In this document: piece by piece, positions 16,800-24,681 of the stretch
Numbering within the stretch: position 1 is the first letter of the stretch
How the letters are laid out: the number at the start of each line of letters is the position of its first letter
Assembly (NCBI GenBank): GCA_937949945.1
Contig: CALFEQ010000039.1
Coordinates: 1 to 35,703, forward strand
Source: an uncultured Myxococcales bacterium
GTDB taxonomy: Bacteria; Myxococcota_A; Polyangia; Polyangiales; Polyangiaceae
Length of the DNA: 35,703 nt
Direction of reading: 5' to 3'
The notes under the pieces: generated by a model
The model's input: the letters and a program-made list of their open reading frames with translations, nothing else
Told to the model about the DNA's origin: nothing
The model's database searches: none
Position numbers and translations under genes: made by a program

Positions 16800-18199
16800 T
16801 CCATCGCGGCTCGTCGCGCAGGGGCCGGCGCAGGCGCGGCCTGCGCGGGCTCCAGGCGCGCCTCCTCTTCTGGTTCCTCGGCGCGATCGTCCTCGCGATC
16901 GGGGCGAGCGCGGCCACGACCCTGCTCACCAGCGAGAGCCGCGACGACTACCCCGCGCGCGTCGTGTCGCGCCACGTGCAGCAGCGCCTCGCGCGGACGT
17001 GGGACGATCCGGTGGCCACCGAGAGGTACGTCGCGGAGCTGCGCGACGCGACCGGCCTCGACATTCGCGTCCGGCGCGACACGAGCATGTTCCCGGGCCG
17101 GCGTGCGCGGCCTGGCGCGATGGTCTTCGAGGACGGCGTCGCCTACATGCCCGTCGTGCGGCGCGGCGAGGTCGTCGGGACGCTCGAGATCCGGACGGGC
17201 GCGCAGGCTCCGCGGCCGTGGAGGATCGGCGCCGCCCTCTTCGCCGCCGTGTTGGTGCTGGGCCTCGTCGCCCGCCGCGTCTCGAAACGGCTCGCACGGC
17301 CGCTCGAGCACGTGGCCGCCACCGCCGAGCGCTTCGGCTCGGGAGACCTCACGGCGCGCACGGGCGTCGACGAGCTCCCGCGGAGGTGGGTCGCCGACGA
17401 GGTCCGCGAGCTTGGTCGCGCCTTCGACGTGATGGCCGACCGCATCTCGCGCGTCGTGCTCGACCAGCGCGATCTCTTGGCGGCGATCAGCCACGAGCTG
17501 CGCTCGCCGCTCGGACGCGCGCGCGTCGCGCTCGAGATCGCGCGCGAGCGCGCCGAGGCCGCGCCGGCCGCCCTGAGCTCGCTCGACGAGGTCGATCGGC
17601 AGCTCGTCGCGATGGATTCGATCCTCGGTGACCTGCTCGCGTCGGCGCGCGCCGGCCTCGCCGATCTCCGGCGCGAGCAGGTCGACATCGTCGAATGGCT
17701 CGCCGCGCGGACCGCCGCGGAGGAGACGGGGCCGGTCGACCTCGTCGCGGACGGCCTGCGCGACGTGCGTGTCGAGATCGATCCGGCGCTCCTCGGCAGA
17801 GCGCTCCACAACGTCCTCGCGAACGCGTGGGCGCACGGGCATCCGAAGGACGAGCCGCTGGTCGTGACGGCGACCGCGACGAGCGAGTCCGTGCGCGTCG
17901 CCGTCCGTGACGCGGGGCCGGGGTTCCCGCCCGAGATCCTCGCGCGTGCGTTCGACCCCTTCGTGACGGGTACGGGCCCCGCGCGGTCGCCCGGGGCGCA
18001 CGGGATAGGGCTCGGGCTGTCCCTCGTACGCCGCATCGTGGAAGCGCACGGCGGGCGCGTCTCGGCCGAGAACGTCGAGGAGGGCGGGAAGGTCGTGGGA
18101 GCGATCGTCGCCTTCGAGCTCCCGCGCGCTTCGAGCGCAGGCGGAGCGCCCGACGTCGCCGCGAGCGCCGCGATCGAGCGGCGCGAGGAGCCTGCGTGA
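16796..18199 (+). CDS. Membrane sensor histidine kinase (CpxA/EnvZ-like architecture)
   Basis: The 467-residue protein has a basic N-terminus, TM1 (about 23-44), a short periplasmic sensor (about 45-140), TM2 (about 143-160), HAMP, HisKA with H233 in AAISHELRSPLGR, and HATPase with LHNVLANAWAHG, DAGPGFPPE and GIGLGLSLVRRIVEAHGG. It is a typical envelope-sensing kinase and forms a pair with the overlapping regulator gene. The C-terminus carries an Ala/Glu-rich tail after the ATPase domain. It begins at GTG inside the regulator stop. A signal-peptidase-like gene follows by 13 bases, so envelope or secretion stress is a reasonable guess for the signal. Confidence 0.88.
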   Translation: MIHRGSSRRGRRRRGLRGLQARLLFWFLGAIVLAIGASAATTLLTSESRDDYPARVVSRHVQQRLARTWDDPVATERYVAELRDATGLDIRVRRDTSMFPGRRARPGAMVFEDGVAYMPVVRRGEVVGTLEIRTGAQAPRPWRIGAALFAAVLVLGLVARRVSKRLARPLEHVAATAERFGSGDLTARTGVDELPRRWVADEVRELGRAFDVMADRISRVVLDQRDLLAAISHELRSPLGRARVALEIARERAEAAPAALSSLDEVDRQLVAMDSILGDLLASARAGLADLRREQVDIVEWLAARTAAEETGPVDLVADGLRDVRVEIDPALLGRALHNVLANAWAHGHPKDEPLVVTATATSESVRVAVRDAGPGFPPEILARAFDPFVTGTGPARSPGAHGIGLGLSLVRRIVEAHGGRVSAENVEEGGKVVGAIVAFELPRASSAGGAPDVAASAAIERREEPA

Positions 18200-18212
18200 T
18201 ACGATCCGCCGC

Positions 18213-18845
18213 GTGAAGGGGTTCACGCGCGGCGCGCTCTGGGTGGCGGGCATCTTCGGCGCGGTCTGCATGCTGCTCCACCTGTTCGTCCTCGAGGTGT
18301 GGACGGTGCCTCGCGGGCCGGACGAGCAGTTCGGCGCGTCCATCCTGCCGACGCTACGGGTGGACGATCGCGTGCTCGTCCACCGCGGGAGGCGGCCGAA
18401 CATCGGCGAGCTCGCGCGCTGCTCGTCTCCGCTCGTGCCCGGCGGATGGGTGGTGGGGCGGGTCTTCGGGAAGGCTCGCGACACGGTGGAGGTCACGGAC
18501 CGGGGCGTGACGACGAACGGCCAGGCCCTCCCGTCGCGGCATGCCTGCTCGCCGGTCGTCGTGCCGCACCCCGTCACGCAGCGTCTCATGACGCTCCATT
18601 GCGAAGCGGTCGAGACCGGGGCCTGGACCTTCGAGTTCCTGTCCGCCCCGGAGGGCCTGAGCGCGGGGACGCACAATGCCGTGGTCGAGCCCGGGAAAGT
18701 CTATCTCGTCAGTGATAATAGGCTCATGCACCACGACTCGCGCGACTTCGGGCAGGTCGACGAGTCGACCTGCGAGCACATCGTCTTCCGGCTCTGGGGC
18801 GAGAAGTTCTCGGACGCCTCGAGGCGGTTCAACGTCCTCTGGTAG
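18213..18845 (+). CDS. Signal peptidase I-like (S26) membrane protein, lysine not at usual place
   Basis: The 210-residue product has one N-terminal membrane helix (about 7-28). Box B is GASILPTLRVDDRVLV, with the likely nucleophile S43, and box D is VYLVSDNRLMHHDSRDFG. These are hallmarks of type I signal peptidases, which remove signal peptides on the outer face of the inner membrane. In box C, usual enzymes read KR-V-V-G-L-P-G-D-T-V; here the matching stretch is VGRVFGKARDTVEV, with Gly where the general-base Lys normally stands. It may use another base, or be a specialised or inactive homologue. It starts at GTG and closes an operon with a two-component pair. Confidence 0.78.
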   Translation: MKGFTRGALWVAGIFGAVCMLLHLFVLEVWTVPRGPDEQFGASILPTLRVDDRVLVHRGRRPNIGELARCSSPLVPGGWVVGRVFGKARDTVEVTDRGVTTNGQALPSRHACSPVVVPHPVTQRLMTLHCEAVETGAWTFEFLSAPEGLSAGTHNAVVEPGKVYLVSDNRLMHHDSRDFGQVDESTCEHIVFRLWGEKFSDASRRFNVLW

Positions 18846-18943
18846 CGGGCGAGAAGCACGGCCGTGACGACCCGGCCGGCTCGGGCCCCGCTCCGTGCCC
18901 GATCGGTGTTGGGTTTGTAGTAAGCTCGCCCCACTCTCCGCTG

Positions 18944-20083
18944 ATGGAACTCGAGATCGGCATCGTCTGCGGGCGTTGCGAGTCGTATTCCGCGCTCGGG
19001 ACAAAGACGTGTCCGTCGTGCTCGAACGCGCTGGCGCTCGAGCCGGTCGGTGCGCCTCCGACCTCGCTGCGGAGCGACGCGGCTCCGTCGACCCACCGGG
19101 AGTCCGCAGGCGTCTACGCGCCGGCTGGCTCCGCGCCGGCCGATCGGCAGGTCTCCGCCGAGGTCAGGACGAGCACCGCCGCGGCGATGCCGTCGGTGTC
19201 GGCGGCCGATCCGATGGTCTCGTCGTCGGCGCCCGTCTCTGCACGAGCACGAGGACCCGCATCCAAGTCACCGTCGAAGCCAAAGAGTGTCGAGGAGCTC
19301 ATGGAACAAGCCAAGAACTTCGTGTGCCGTTCGTGCTCCACGCCGGTCCCCGTGGGGCACAAGTTCTGCGGCCGCTGCGGCGCAGCCGTTCCACCGGAGA
19401 TCCTGAACGCGCGCACGCAGTTCTTCGGCCAGCTCCAGGCCCCGGGCAAGGCGAAGTTGATCCTGATCCGGGGCGAGGGCGTCGAGGGTCTGAGCTACCA
19501 GCTCAACGCGGAGCAGCACATCGTGGGCAGGGCCGGGCAGCTCGTGTTCCCCGACGATCCGTTCGTGTCGCCGAGGCACGCGAACTTCTTCTATCGCAAC
19601 GGCACGCTCTGCGTTCGGGACGAGGGCTCGCTGAACGGCGTCTACATCCGCGTCCGTGGCAGCGTCGACATCGTGCCCGGTGATCAGTTCCTCGCGGGCG
19701 AGCAGGTCTTCCGGCTCGATGCGCCGCCGAAGCCGAACGACTCGCCGGCACCGGACGGCACGTACTTCTACTCGTCGCCGAAGCACCACAGCCCGTTCCG
19801 CATCACGCAGCTCCTCCAGGGCGGCGGCGTCGGCATGACGGTGTGCGCGCGCACCTCGTCGCTGCAGATCGGTCGCGAGGGCGGCGACTTGAACTTCCCG
19901 AGCGACCTCTACATGAGCGGCTCGCACTGCAAGATCGAGGAGACGCCCGGCGGCTTCAAGCTCACGGATCTCAACTCGAGGAACGGCACGTACGTCCGCC
20001 TGAAGACCGAGCGCGAGCTGACGCACGGCGACTACTTGTTCATCGGACGCAAGCTGCTCAGGGTCGAGATCACGGCGGCCTGA
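18944..20083 (+). CDS. Double zinc-ribbon, double FHA domain protein
   Basis: The 379-residue protein has two zinc ribbons, C9-x2-C12/C23-x2-C26 and C128-x2-C131/C142-x2-C145, joined by a Ser/Ala/Pro linker. Two FHA domains follow: FHA1 (about 190-255) with VGRAG, SPRHANF and SLNGVYI, and FHA2 (about 305-375) with IGREGGDLNF, SGSHCKIE and DLNSRNGTYV. FHA domains bind phosphothreonine peptides, so it is a likely reader of Hanks-type kinase signalling; one such kinase is encoded at 26166. FHA2 keeps the canonical GR/SxxH/NG residues; FHA1 also keeps R, S-x-R-H and NG. No membrane segment; it is cytoplasmic. Confidence 0.88.
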   Translation: MELEIGIVCGRCESYSALGTKTCPSCSNALALEPVGAPPTSLRSDAAPSTHRESAGVYAPAGSAPADRQVSAEVRTSTAAAMPSVSAADPMVSSSAPVSARARGPASKSPSKPKSVEELMEQAKNFVCRSCSTPVPVGHKFCGRCGAAVPPEILNARTQFFGQLQAPGKAKLILIRGEGVEGLSYQLNAEQHIVGRAGQLVFPDDPFVSPRHANFFYRNGTLCVRDEGSLNGVYIRVRGSVDIVPGDQFLAGEQVFRLDAPPKPNDSPAPDGTYFYSSPKHHSPFRITQLLQGGGVGMTVCARTSSLQIGREGGDLNFPSDLYMSGSHCKIEETPGGFKLTDLNSRNGTYVRLKTERELTHGDYLFIGRKLLRVEITAA

Positions 20084-20091
20084 TCCGAGGG

Positions 20092-20760
20092 CTACCGCGT
20101 CCCCGATCTCGAGGCGCGCCCGTCGATCCGAGCGCCCGAGGTCGCCCCGTCGACCGGACGCGTCCCGAGCCCGAGCGCGCGCTTCGCGAGCGCCGCGAAT
20201 GCGACGAAGACGTCCTGCGGCAGGGCGTCGAGCACCTCCTCGAGGTCGATGGGGCCGTCGGCGATCGGCACGAGCTCGAACACGGTGGAGAAGCGCTCGT
20301 ACTTGCGCTGGAGCGCCGTGAGCTTCTCCCGTAGCGCGTCCGCTTCCTCGCCGGTGGCGTCGCCGAGCATGTCGAGCGCGCGCGTGCAGAGGTTCACCTT
20401 GTCGATGACCACGCGGCGCAGCCGCGAGAGGTACGCCCCGACGACGACGTCCGGGTACTTGCCGCGCAGCGCGAAGGCGTCGTGCCTCGACCCGGAGACG
20501 CGGCGACGCTCGACGATCCCAGCCGCCTCGAGCCCGCGCAGGTTCGCGAAGATGTTGCTCTTCGAGCGCCCGAGCTCCTCGCTCAGCGCGTCCATCGAGA
20601 GCGGTCGGTCGGCGAGGTAGAGGGCCGCGACGATCTGCCCTCCGAGGCGGGTGATCCCGGGGAAGCTCGCCGCCACCTCGCGTCCGACACCGTCGAGCAC
20701 CGTCGCTCGTGCCTGCGCTATGCGGTCGTTCGCGGGATCGTTTTTCGCGGCCTTCGCCAT
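20092..20760 (-). CDS. GbsR/MarR-type winged-helix regulator
   Basis: The 222-residue product begins MAKAAKND at 20760, an ATG. A winged helix follows: GGQIVAALYLADRPLSMDAL, the recognition helix SEELGRSKSNIFANLRGLEA and the wing GIVERRRVSGSRHDAF. A helical C-terminal dimerisation/ligand region (about 90-180) ends in a disordered tail. This layout matches the GbsR-like family, some members of which control choline/glycine betaine genes. No such genes are adjacent. It is divergent from the YyaL-type gene, and TTGACG on its strand (near 20787-20792) may belong to its promoter. A longer frame upstream to 20880 is unlikely to be used. Confidence 0.82.
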   Translation of the reverse strand: MAKAAKNDPANDRIAQARATVLDGVGREVAASFPGITRLGGQIVAALYLADRPLSMDALSEELGRSKSNIFANLRGLEAAGIVERRRVSGSRHDAFALRGKYPDVVVGAYLSRLRRVVIDKVNLCTRALDMLGDATGEEADALREKLTALQRKYERFSTVFELVPIADGPIDLEEVLDALPQDVFVAFAALAKRALGLGTRPVDGATSGARIDGRASRSGTR

Positions 20761-20860
20761 CCGTCGGACCCACAATGAGATAGCACGATCGTCAACCCAC
20801 CCGTTAGGCCGTGTGTAGCGTGCACGGTCGGACGAGTCGTCGTCACCCCCGAGAGGCAAC

Positions 20861-23005
20861 GTGAGCACGACCGGAATCACGACTGCGCAGGCGCATGGCA
20901 GGGCGAACCGCCTCGTGGCCGAGGCATCACCCTACCTTTTGCAACATGCATACAACCCGGTGGACTGGTGGCCTTGGTGCGAAGAGGCGCTGACCGAGGC
21001 CAAGAGGAGGGACGTGCCGATCCTCCTCTCGATCGGCTACTCCGCGTGTCACTGGTGCCACGTCATGGAGCGCGAGTGCTTCGAAGACGAAGAGATCGCG
21101 CGCCTCATGAACGAGCTCTTCGTGAACATCAAGGTCGATCGCGAGGAGCGTCCGGACCTCGACCAGATCTACCAGCTCACCGTGCAGCTCATGGGGCGTA
21201 CGGGAGGCTGGCCGCTCACCGTGTTCCTCACGCCCGACCAGAAGCCCTTCTTCGCGGGCACGTACTTCCCTCCGGAGGACCGCTGGGGCATGCCGGGGTT
21301 CCCGAAGATCCTCCGCGCGGTGGCGGACGCGTATCGCGAGCGCCGGAGCGAGGTCGACGCGCAGGCCGAAGACCTCGCGCTCGCCATCGCGGAGATCAGC
21401 CGCGGGAAGGCGGATCGGGCCGGACCGAAGGCCGGGCCGGAGCTGCTGGAGCGGATGGCGACGCTCCTCTTGCAGCGCTTCGACGACGCCAATGGTGGAT
21501 TCGGGCACGCTCCGAAGTTCCCGAACACGATGCCGCTCGAGGTCCTTCTCCGCCGCGGCGTGCTCGAGAAAGACGGCCGAGCGGCCGAAGCGGCGCGTCT
21601 GCAGCTCGAGGCGATGCGTCGTGGCGGCATCTGGGATCACCTCGGCGGCGGCTTCCACCGCTACTCGACCGACGCGCGATGGATCGTCCCCCACTTCGAG
21701 AAGATGCTCTACGATAGCGCGCTCCTGCTCCGGTCGTACGTCGACGGCTGGCGCGCGTTCGGCGATCCGCTCTTCGCGGAGACGGCGCGCGACATCGTCC
21801 GGTACGTCGACCGCGAGATGACCGATCCCGACGGCGGGTATTACGCCTCGCAGGACGCCGACAGCGAGGGCGAGGAGGGGAAGTTCTTCATCTGGGACGA
21901 GGAGGACGTGAAGGCCGCCCTCGGCGACGACACGATCGCCGTCCGGGTGGCCGTCGAGTACTTCGGGATCACGCCCGCGGGGAACTTCGAGGACCACGGC
22001 CGGCCCACCTTCAAGACCGTGCTCCACGAGTCACGCCCGATCGGCGCGGTCGCGGCGAAGCTCGACATCTCCGAGGCCGATGCGCGCGCGGCGCTCGCGC
22101 GAGCGAAGACGAAGATGTTCGAGGCGCGCGAGCGGCGCGCGCGGCCGTTCCGCGACGAGAAGATCCTGACGAGCTGGAACGCGCTGATGATCGGCGCCAT
22201 GGCCGAGGCCGGCGCAGCGCTCGGAGAGAACGCGATGATCGCTTCGGCGGAGCGGGCCCTCGCGTTCGTCGAGGCGAAGCTCACCACGCGGGACGGTGAC
22301 CGAGTCCGCGCCGCGCGGCTCGTCAAGAAGGCCGGAGCCGACGGCGAGCAGCGCTGGATCCTGAAGGGCCCCGGGTTCCTCGACGATCACGCCTACCTCG
22401 CGAACGCGGCGCTCGACGTCTACGAGGCGACCGGCGACCCGGCGAAGGTGCGTCTCGCGCGCGGGCTCGCCGAAGCGATGCTCGAGGCCTTCTGGACGAA
22501 GGACGAAGGCTTCTTCTTCACGCCGGTCGACGGCGAGTCACTCATCGCCCGCTCGAAGGATCCCTACGACAACGCGACGCCGAGCGGCGTCTCGATGGCC
22601 GTGCGCGCCCTCCTCCGGCTGGGCGCGCTCGTGGACGCGAAGTACGCGTCGATCGCCGAGGCGGAGCTCGAACGCCTGGCCGCGGTCGCGGTCGAGAACC
22701 CGTTCGGCCATGGCCAGGCGATCTGCGAGCTCGATCGCGTGATCCGAGGATCGATCGACGTCGTGCTCGTCGGTCCACGTCACGACGTGCGGACGGAGGC
22801 GCTCGCGCGCGCCGTCTTCGCGAAGTGGCTCCCGAACCGAACCGTCGCGTGGGTCGACCCGTCGGATCCATCGTCGCTCGAGGCGAGCGCCGCCCTCGCC
22901 GAGGGCAAGCCGGCGAAGGACGAACCGGTCGCGTACGTGTGCCGCAACCGAACGTGCTCGCTGCCGGTCACGACACCGGACGCGCTGGCGCGCCTGCTCG
23001 CGTAG
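20861..23005 (+). CDS. Thioredoxin-like/YyaL (DUF255) family protein
   Basis: This 714-residue protein matches the YyaL/SPATA20 family. An N-terminal thioredoxin-like domain (about 15-180) carries SPYLLQHAYNPVDWWPW, the CHWC active-site-like motif (63-66) and GGWPLTVFLTPD. A long alpha/alpha-barrel follows (about 190-680), as in six-hairpin glycosidases, with GGFHRYSTDARWIVPHFEKM. The biochemical activity of the family is not established. The start is GTG with GAGAGG upstream. It is complete to the C-terminal CRNRTCSLP motif. The inverted-repeat-bounded element begins 20 bases after its stop. Confidence 0.93.
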   Translation: MSTTGITTAQAHGRANRLVAEASPYLLQHAYNPVDWWPWCEEALTEAKRRDVPILLSIGYSACHWCHVMERECFEDEEIARLMNELFVNIKVDREERPDLDQIYQLTVQLMGRTGGWPLTVFLTPDQKPFFAGTYFPPEDRWGMPGFPKILRAVADAYRERRSEVDAQAEDLALAIAEISRGKADRAGPKAGPELLERMATLLLQRFDDANGGFGHAPKFPNTMPLEVLLRRGVLEKDGRAAEAARLQLEAMRRGGIWDHLGGGFHRYSTDARWIVPHFEKMLYDSALLLRSYVDGWRAFGDPLFAETARDIVRYVDREMTDPDGGYYASQDADSEGEEGKFFIWDEEDVKAALGDDTIAVRVAVEYFGITPAGNFEDHGRPTFKTVLHESRPIGAVAAKLDISEADARAALARAKTKMFEARERRARPFRDEKILTSWNALMIGAMAEAGAALGENAMIASAERALAFVEAKLTTRDGDRVRAARLVKKAGADGEQRWILKGPGFLDDHAYLANAALDVYEATGDPAKVRLARGLAEAMLEAFWTKDEGFFFTPVDGESLIARSKDPYDNATPSGVSMAVRALLRLGALVDAKYASIAEAELERLAAVAVENPFGHGQAICELDRVIRGSIDVVLVGPRHDVRTEALARAVFAKWLPNRTVAWVDPSDPSSLEASAALAEGKPAKDEPVAYVCRNRTCSLPVTTPDALARLLA

Positions 23006-23024
23006 CCTGGCGGCCTCGCATGGG

Positions 23025-23826
23025 GGATTTCACAGGAAGGGCGGAAGGAGAGGATGAATTGAGGCCTCGTCACGCGAACGGAGGTCGCGCCGTCGCGCGC
23101 TCCACGTCTTCCGCCTGGTCGCGAGCGAAGAAGCGACTGCCTGGTCGCGAACGAAGAAGCCAGGCGCCTCAGTGCTTGCGCACAAGCCCTGGGTGTCTGC
23201 ATCGGAGGGCTGGAGAGCGCATCGGTCATCTACGAGCGGAAGGTCGAAGAGAGGAGGAGCGATGGCTCGAGCCTTCGTTCCCGGCAACGGACGCAGGGGG
23301 CGCAGCCACGTGGGTGGAAACGACGCGATCCAATCCCGCCCTTCCGTTCTCACCCTCGAGATCGCGAGCAACTCTTTTCTCCGGCGGGCCGACGAGCCGG
23401 GATGACGGCACGGGAAGCGAGAAAAGGGCGGGAGATTCGACGACGGAACAGAAGAGATCATCGGTGCGCTCATCGAGGTGCACCGCCGTCTCGGTCCGGG
23501 TTTGCTGGAGTCGGCATACGAAGCGTGCGTGTGCGCGGAGCTAGCCGAACGGGGCATTCCGTTCGAACGGCAACGGCCGATTCCGATCACGTCGACTGCG
23601 CCTATCGTCTGGATCTCGTCGTCGACGGCAGGCTGCTGTTGGAGCTCGAGGCGGTCGAACGACTTCTCCCGATCCACGAAGCGCAGGTGGTGACCTATCT
23701 CCGGCTCGCCAACCTCCCCGTGGGGTTGCTGGTCAACTTCAACTCCCGAGTCTTGCGAACGGCGTTGCGGCGCCTCACGCTTCGACCCCCGAATCCTTCC
23801 GCTCTTCCGCCCTTCCTGTGAAATCC
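23025..23826. mobile_element. 802-bp element with perfect 23-bp terminal inverted repeats
   Basis: The left end 23025-23047 (GGATTTCACAGGAAGGGCGG plus AAG) is the exact reverse complement of the right end 23804-23826. TCGCAT lies just outside on both sides in inverted orientation, separated by two or three extra bases on the left. Inside are a two-unit tandem repeat (23113-23134 and 23139-23160, 22 bases, one mismatch) and a broken GxxExxY gene running to the right end. No transposase is encoded. I see no clear target-site duplication. It looks like a non-autonomous or self-contained repeat element that carries a GxxExxY gene. Confidence 0.7.
23436..23821 (+). pseudogene. Broken GxxExxY (PD-(D/E)XK-like) gene
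   Basis: One frame reads EEIIGALIEVHRRLGPGLLE then SAYEACVCAELAERGIPFER, with the name-giving motif GLLESAY. Near 23580-23600 the frame changes and continues as HVDCAYRLDLVVDGRLLLEL, then VERLLPIHEAQVVTYLRLAN and VGLLVNFN to a stop at 23819-23821. Compared with the family pattern as I know it, about five residues are missing at the junction. The nuclease-like ELK motif reads ELE, so the catalytic Lys is lost. No proper start codon precedes the conserved region (only a GTG at 23478). The last residues, SALPPFL, are encoded by the right inverted repeat of the element. Confidence 0.72.
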
Positions 23827-23846
23827 AATGCGAAGGGCCGACCAGG

Positions 23847-24617
23847 TCATGCGCCGTAGCGCTCGCTGAGCCACTCCGCGAACGTCTTCTTACCGACCGC
23901 GCGGTCCGGGGCGCAGAGGGCTCCCTCGCGGATCTTCTTGCCGAAGCGTCCCATCATGGGCGTCGGCATGATGAGGCGCGCTCGCTTCGTCGCCGCGAGC
24001 CACTGCCGCGCGAGGTCGCGCACGGGGAGGATCTCCGGGCCGCCGACGTCCGGCACCCGCTTGCTCGGGCCCGCCTCTGCCGCGTCCACCACCGCTGCGG
24101 CGACCTCGTCGACGTCGATCGGCTGCAGCCTCGCGCCCGGCGGGGCGAGCAGCATCCCGTAGCGGGAGGACCGTGCGAACATCGCGTCGACGAGGTCGTG
24201 GAACTGCGTCGCACGGAGGAGCGACCAGCCGATCTTCGCCGACTCGACGACGCGCTCCTCTTGGAGCTTCACGGCGTAGTACGCCATCGGCACCTGATCG
24301 ACGCCGACGATCGAGATCGCGACGTAGTGCCGGACGCCTGCTTGCTCGGCGCTGTCGAGGAGGCGCCGCGTGCCGTCGACGAGGAGCTTGCGCGCGCCGC
24401 GCCGCGCGTTCACCGCGTTGACGACCACGTCCGCGCCCGCGAGCGCGTCCGCGACGCCCTCGCCGGTGAGGACGTCGGCGGAGCGATGGACGACGCGGAG
24501 GAACGTCCGTCTCGGGGCTCCGCGCGTGACGGCGACGATCTCGTGCCCCCGCGCGACCGCGCGTTCGACGACGGCGCGCCCGAGCGTGCCGTTCGCGCCC
24601 ATGACGGCCATCCGCAT
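23847..24617 (-). CDS. NAD(P)-binding NmrA/SDR-like protein
   Basis: The 256-residue protein has the nucleotide-binding start VMGANGTLGRAVV (residues 5-17) and keeps an extended-SDR layout: ADVVVNAVNARRG, ISIVGVDQVPMAYYAVKLQEE, with Tyr-x3-Lys at YYAVK, and a C-terminal substrate part. It resembles NmrA-like or atypical SDR proteins, some of which are redox sensors rather than enzymes. The substrate is unknown. A small palindrome (24632-24642) sits just upstream of its ATG. It ends 20 bases from the right end of the inverted-repeat element, so the element inserted or arose close to its 3' end. Confidence 0.85.
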   Translation of the reverse strand: MRMAVMGANGTLGRAVVERAVARGHEIVAVTRGAPRRTFLRVVHRSADVLTGEGVADALAGADVVVNAVNARRGARKLLVDGTRRLLDSAEQAGVRHYVAISIVGVDQVPMAYYAVKLQEERVVESAKIGWSLLRATQFHDLVDAMFARSSRYGMLLAPPGARLQPIDVDEVAAAVVDAAEAGPSKRVPDVGGPEILPVRDLARQWLAATKRARLIMPTPMMGRFGKKIREGALCAPDRAVGKKTFAEWLSERYGA

Positions 24618-24631
24618 GCCAGGTGTATGTT

Positions 24632-24642
24632 ACAACGGTTGT
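24632..24642. promoter_or_regulatory. Palindrome ACAACGGTTGT, possible operator
   Basis: An 11-base perfect palindrome (ACAAC-G-GTTGT) lies 15 bases before the ATG of the NAD(P)-binding gene, in a short AT-richer patch containing TAACAT on the minus strand. The position suits an operator, but the site is short and single. Confidence 0.25.
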
Positions 24643-24681
24643 CGCGCCGACGCCCAAGACGTGGCAGACCGGCGCCGGCCG

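Noticed and set aside
23172..23405. 77-codon plus-strand frame inside the inverted-repeat element
   Set aside because: No recognisable features and composition unlike protein; treated as element filler.
23030..23677. 215-codon minus-strand frame across the element
   Set aside because: Ser/Arg-rich and antisense to the GxxExxY remains; only its LLPPFL end, set by the left repeat, was of interest.
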